Source: JACDCY01 sp964350145 (GTDB taxonomy: Bacteria > Gemmatimonadota > Gemmatimonadetes > Gemmatimonadales > Gemmatimonadaceae). Taken from it: a stretch of DNA of 64,000 nucleotides. Shown piece by piece: positions 61,395 to 64,000 of the stretch (positions are counted from its first letter, which is position 1; every line of letters begins with the position of its first letter). The position numbers and the translations under genes were made by a program. Where the stretch lies: NCBI GenBank assembly GCA_964350145.1, contig CAYGJL010000007.1:1-64000 (forward strand), given 5' to 3'. The notes beneath the pieces were generated by a model, which saw only the letters and a list, made by a program, of their open reading frames with translations, was not told the DNA's origin and searched no databases.

Positions 61395-63560
61395 ATGCCT
61401 TCGCGAATCCCGATCTACAGCGCCGCGCTCCTTTCGCTCGGCATCGCTCTCGCGTGCGCGCCCGTCGTGACGACGACGCAAGCGCCTTCCGCGACCGACA
61501 TCACCGGGCCGACAACAGCCAACCCGCTCCTGCGGGAGTGGACGGGCCCGTATGGCGGGATTCCGCCGTTCGACAAGATCTCGAACTCCGATTTCAAGCC
61601 GGCGCTCGAGACCGCGATGGCCGAAGAGCTGGCGGAGGTCGAGCGCATCGCGGGCGATCCCGCACCGCCGACTTTCGAGAACACGATCGCGGCGCTGGAG
61701 CGGACCGGACGCGGACTCGACCGGGTGACGACGTCGTACGGCATCTGGAGTTCGACGATGAACACCGACGAGTTCCGGCCGATCGAACGGGAGATGGCGC
61801 CGAAGCTGGCCGCGCACTCTGACCTGATCACCCAGAACGCGGCGCTGTTCCGGCGTATCGACGCGGTGTACAACTCGCCCGAGAAGGCGTCGCTCACGCC
61901 GGAGCAGCAGCGGCTGGCGTGGCTGTACCACACCAGCTTCGTGCGCGCCGGCGCGCGCCTCGACGACGCGGCCAAGAGCCGGCTGTCGGCGATCAACCAG
62001 CGGCTGGCGGGGCTGTACACGTCCTTCAGCCAGAACGTGCTGGCCGACGAGACCGATCAGACGCTGGTGCTGACGGACGTGTCGGATCTGGCGGGACTGC
62101 CGTCGTCGCTGCGCGATGCCGCCGCGGCAGCCGCGAGGGCCAAGGGTCAGACAGGCTGGGTCATTACCAACACGCGGTCATCGGTAGATCCCTTCCTCAC
62201 CTACTCCGACAACCGCGGGCTGCGCGAGAAGGTTTGGCGGATGTTCGTGGATCGCGGCGACAATCCGGGCGCGCACAACAACAACCAGCTGATCTCGGAG
62301 ATACTCGCGCTGCGCGCCGAGCGCGCGAAGCTGCTTGGGTATCAGACACACGCGCACTGGCGGCTGGAGCACACCATGGCGAAGACGCCCGAGCGCGCCG
62401 TGGAGCTGCTCGAAGCCGTCTGGCGTCCCGCCGTCGCGCGCGTCGCGGAGGAAGTCCGCGACATGCAGGCGCTCGCGCGCGCGGAAGGACAGGACATCAC
62501 AATCGAGCCGTGGGACTACCGGTACTACGCGGAGAAAGTCCGCAAGCAGCGATACGACCTGGACCAGAACGAGGTCAAGCCGTATCTGCAGCTCGAGCGT
62601 CTCCGCGAGGGAATGTTCTGGGTAGCTGGCGAGCTGTTCGGCTTCGTCTTCACGCCCGTGGCGGTGCCGGTGTATCACGCGGACGTACGGGTGTGGGAGG
62701 TCAAGGACCGATCCAGCGGGCGCCACGTTGGCCTCTGGTACTTCGACCCCTACTCCCGCGCCGGCAAGCGATCGGGTGCGTGGATGAACTCCTACCGGCG
62801 GCAGGAGCGCTTCGACCATGACGTCACGACGATCGTGTCGAACAACTCGAACTTCGTGAAGGGCGCGCCCGGCGAGCCCGAGCTCATCTCGTGGGACGAC
62901 GCCACGACGCTGTTCCACGAGTTCGGGCACGCGCTGCACGGCCTGTCGTCGAGCGTTAACTATCCGTCGCTCTCGGGCACGGCGGTGCCGCGCGATTACG
63001 TGGAGTTTCCCTCGCAGCTGTTGGAGCACTGGCTGTCCACGCCGCAGGTGCTGCAGCAGTTCGCGCTGCATTACCAGACGGATGAGCCGATCCCGCAGTC
63101 GCTGGTGGACCGGATCGAGCGAGCGTCGAAGTTCAATCAGGGCTTCGGGACGACGGAATATCTCGCGAGCGCGATCGTGGACATGCGCATGCACCTCGCC
63201 GGCGACCGTCCGATCGACGCGGACGCATTCGAGCGCGAGACACTCGCCGAGCTGGGCATGCCGCGCGAAATCGTGATGCGGCACCGCACACCGCACTTTC
63301 TGCACGTCTTCGCCGGCGACGGCTACTCCGCGGGCTACTACAGCTATCTGTGGTCGGACGTTCTGACAGCGGACGCGTACCAGGCCTTCGTCGAAGCGGG
63401 CGGGCTGTACGATCCGGCGGTCGCGGCGCGGCTGCGGCGCCACATCTTCTCGATCGGCAACACGATTGATCCCGCTGACGCTTACCGGGCTTTCCGCGGG
63501 CGGGACCCCCGAATCGAGGCGCTCATGGACAAGCGCGGGTTCAGCGCCATCACACCGTAA
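61395..63560 (+). CDS. M3-family metallopeptidase (peptidyl-dipeptidase Dcp/oligopeptidase A-like), exported
   Basis: The 721-residue product has a lipoprotein-type signal (LGIALACAP) and a long helical domain. The zinc motif HEFGHALHG lies near residue 508 (DDATTLFHEFGHAL), with a downstream glutamate region (PRDYVEFPSQLLEHW) and a conserved His/Tyr region (GDGYSAGYYSYLWSDV). It degrades short peptides or removes C-terminal dipeptides in the periplasm. No Shine-Dalgarno is visible before the ATG at 61395. Confidence 0.93.
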   Translation: MPSRIPIYSAALLSLGIALACAPVVTTTQAPSATDITGPTTANPLLREWTGPYGGIPPFDKISNSDFKPALETAMAEELAEVERIAGDPAPPTFENTIAALERTGRGLDRVTTSYGIWSSTMNTDEFRPIEREMAPKLAAHSDLITQNAALFRRIDAVYNSPEKASLTPEQQRLAWLYHTSFVRAGARLDDAAKSRLSAINQRLAGLYTSFSQNVLADETDQTLVLTDVSDLAGLPSSLRDAAAAAARAKGQTGWVITNTRSSVDPFLTYSDNRGLREKVWRMFVDRGDNPGAHNNNQLISEILALRAERAKLLGYQTHAHWRLEHTMAKTPERAVELLEAVWRPAVARVAEEVRDMQALARAEGQDITIEPWDYRYYAEKVRKQRYDLDQNEVKPYLQLERLREGMFWVAGELFGFVFTPVAVPVYHADVRVWEVKDRSSGRHVGLWYFDPYSRAGKRSGAWMNSYRRQERFDHDVTTIVSNNSNFVKGAPGEPELISWDDATTLFHEFGHALHGLSSSVNYPSLSGTAVPRDYVEFPSQLLEHWLSTPQVLQQFALHYQTDEPIPQSLVDRIERASKFNQGFGTTEYLASAIVDMRMHLAGDRPIDADAFERETLAELGMPREIVMRHRTPHFLHVFAGDGYSAGYYSYLWSDVLTADAYQAFVEAGGLYDPAVAARLRRHIFSIGNTIDPADAYRAFRGRDPRIEALMDKRGFSAITP

Positions 63561-63622
63561 GAGCTGAGAAATCGCGGAGCGTGCCCGCTGCGGCGGGATC
63601 TTTGCAGGTGTAAGAGATTCTC

Positions 63623-64000
63623 GTGAGACTATCCCTGAGGTTCGTAATTCCGCTGCTGCTCACGGTAGCGGCGCTCGCCTATCTCGTCATGCCGCTCGCG
63701 GACCGCCTGACACTCCGCTGGTTCATGAACGACATGGACATGCGCGCTACCCTGATCGCCAACACCGTAGACGAGCCGGTCGCCAGTCTAGTCGCGCTCG
63801 AAGACCCGGCCAGGATCCGCCAGTTCTTCACGCGGATCACGCAGGATGAGCGGCTGTATGCCATGGCGCTGTGCACGGACCCGACGTCTGCGCCGGTGAG
63901 CACCGGGCCGCTGCCCAGTGAGATCAACTGCGCGAACCTGGAAGGATTGTCGACGCCGGCACGACGCATCGTCCAGGCTGAACAGGGGCCGCTCCTGGTG
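63623..64000 (+). CDS. N-terminus of a membrane-anchored sensor-type protein, probably trehalose-6-phosphate synthase (partial)
   Basis: A GTG at 63623 opens a frame of 126 codons to the window edge. It encodes a signal anchor (RLSLRFVIPLLLTVAALAYL) followed by LADRLTLRWFMNDMDMRATL and IRQFFTRITQDERLYAMALC. This N-terminal extension resembles that found on long trehalose-6-phosphate synthases in Proteobacteria, a recollection I cannot test here. The catalytic domain would lie beyond the edge, so the function is provisional. Confidence 0.55.
   Translation, partial: MRLSLRFVIPLLLTVAALAYLVMPLADRLTLRWFMNDMDMRATLIANTVDEPVASLVALEDPARIRQFFTRITQDERLYAMALCTDPTSAPVSTGPLPSEINCANLEGLSTPARRIVQAEQGPLLV

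Overview
The window is a high-GC, gene-dense chromosomal segment from a diderm bacterium with a very strong respiratory and heme theme. Gene order (rplM-rpsI-rpsB, a hemA-C-B-L...E-N-G run, a complete ccmABCDEFGH run), lipid A and outer-membrane genes, and frequent GTG/TTG starts with 4-base stop/start overlaps suggest Gemmatimonadota or a close relative. That placement is an inference; no rRNA is present to confirm it.

Layout. 1-1.3 kb: ribosomal proteins S2 (cut by the window edge), S9 and L13, read leftward. 1.7-9.1 kb: a leftward operon holding an acyl-CoA carboxylase (biotin carboxylase, biotin carrier, carboxyltransferase) interleaved with rlmD, a PagL-like lipid A deacylase, an alpha/beta hydrolase and a DUF819 membrane protein. 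9.1-11.6 kb: ankyrin protein, M90 peptidase and a decayed Ser/Thr kinase. 11.7-16.1 kb: a cupredoxin-like protein translationally coupled to a sigma54-type two-component system.

16.5-39.2 kb is a respiratory island encoding about 60 c-type heme sites. It has two quinone-linked FeS/NrfD modules: one whose NrfD is fused to two cytochrome c domains, and one joined to a NapA-like molybdoenzyme, a NapB-like pentaheme protein and a tetraheme lipoprotein. It also has two single-heme beta-barrel proteins and a putative trans-envelope conduit (9-heme lipoprotein, membrane-anchored 20-heme protein, porin, 16-heme protein, TPR lipoprotein). A slipin and an ethylbenzene-dehydrogenase-like cytochrome lipoprotein close the island. 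39.8-51.1 kb: heme biosynthesis (hemH, then hemA-C-B-L, an embedded sensor kinase/regulator pair, hemE-N-G). 51.1-57.6 kb: the convergent cytochrome c maturation operon. Heme synthesis, heme attachment and the multiheme proteins therefore sit side by side. 57.7-64 kb: mixed envelope genes, a ChaN-like protein, an M3 peptidase and the start of a probable trehalose-phosphate synthase.

The most unusual structural signal is a family of four long inverted-repeat elements in gene gaps near 1.5, 10.3, 39.6 and 60.4 kb. Three are compact (16-48 base loops). The fourth carries in its 536-base loop a gene for a four-helix-bundle protein of the family known from 23S rRNA intervening sequences and from the accessory protein of diversity-generating retroelements. 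This looks like a mobile-element family with one cargo-bearing copy and short derivatives. No transposase or reverse transcriptase is visible in the window.
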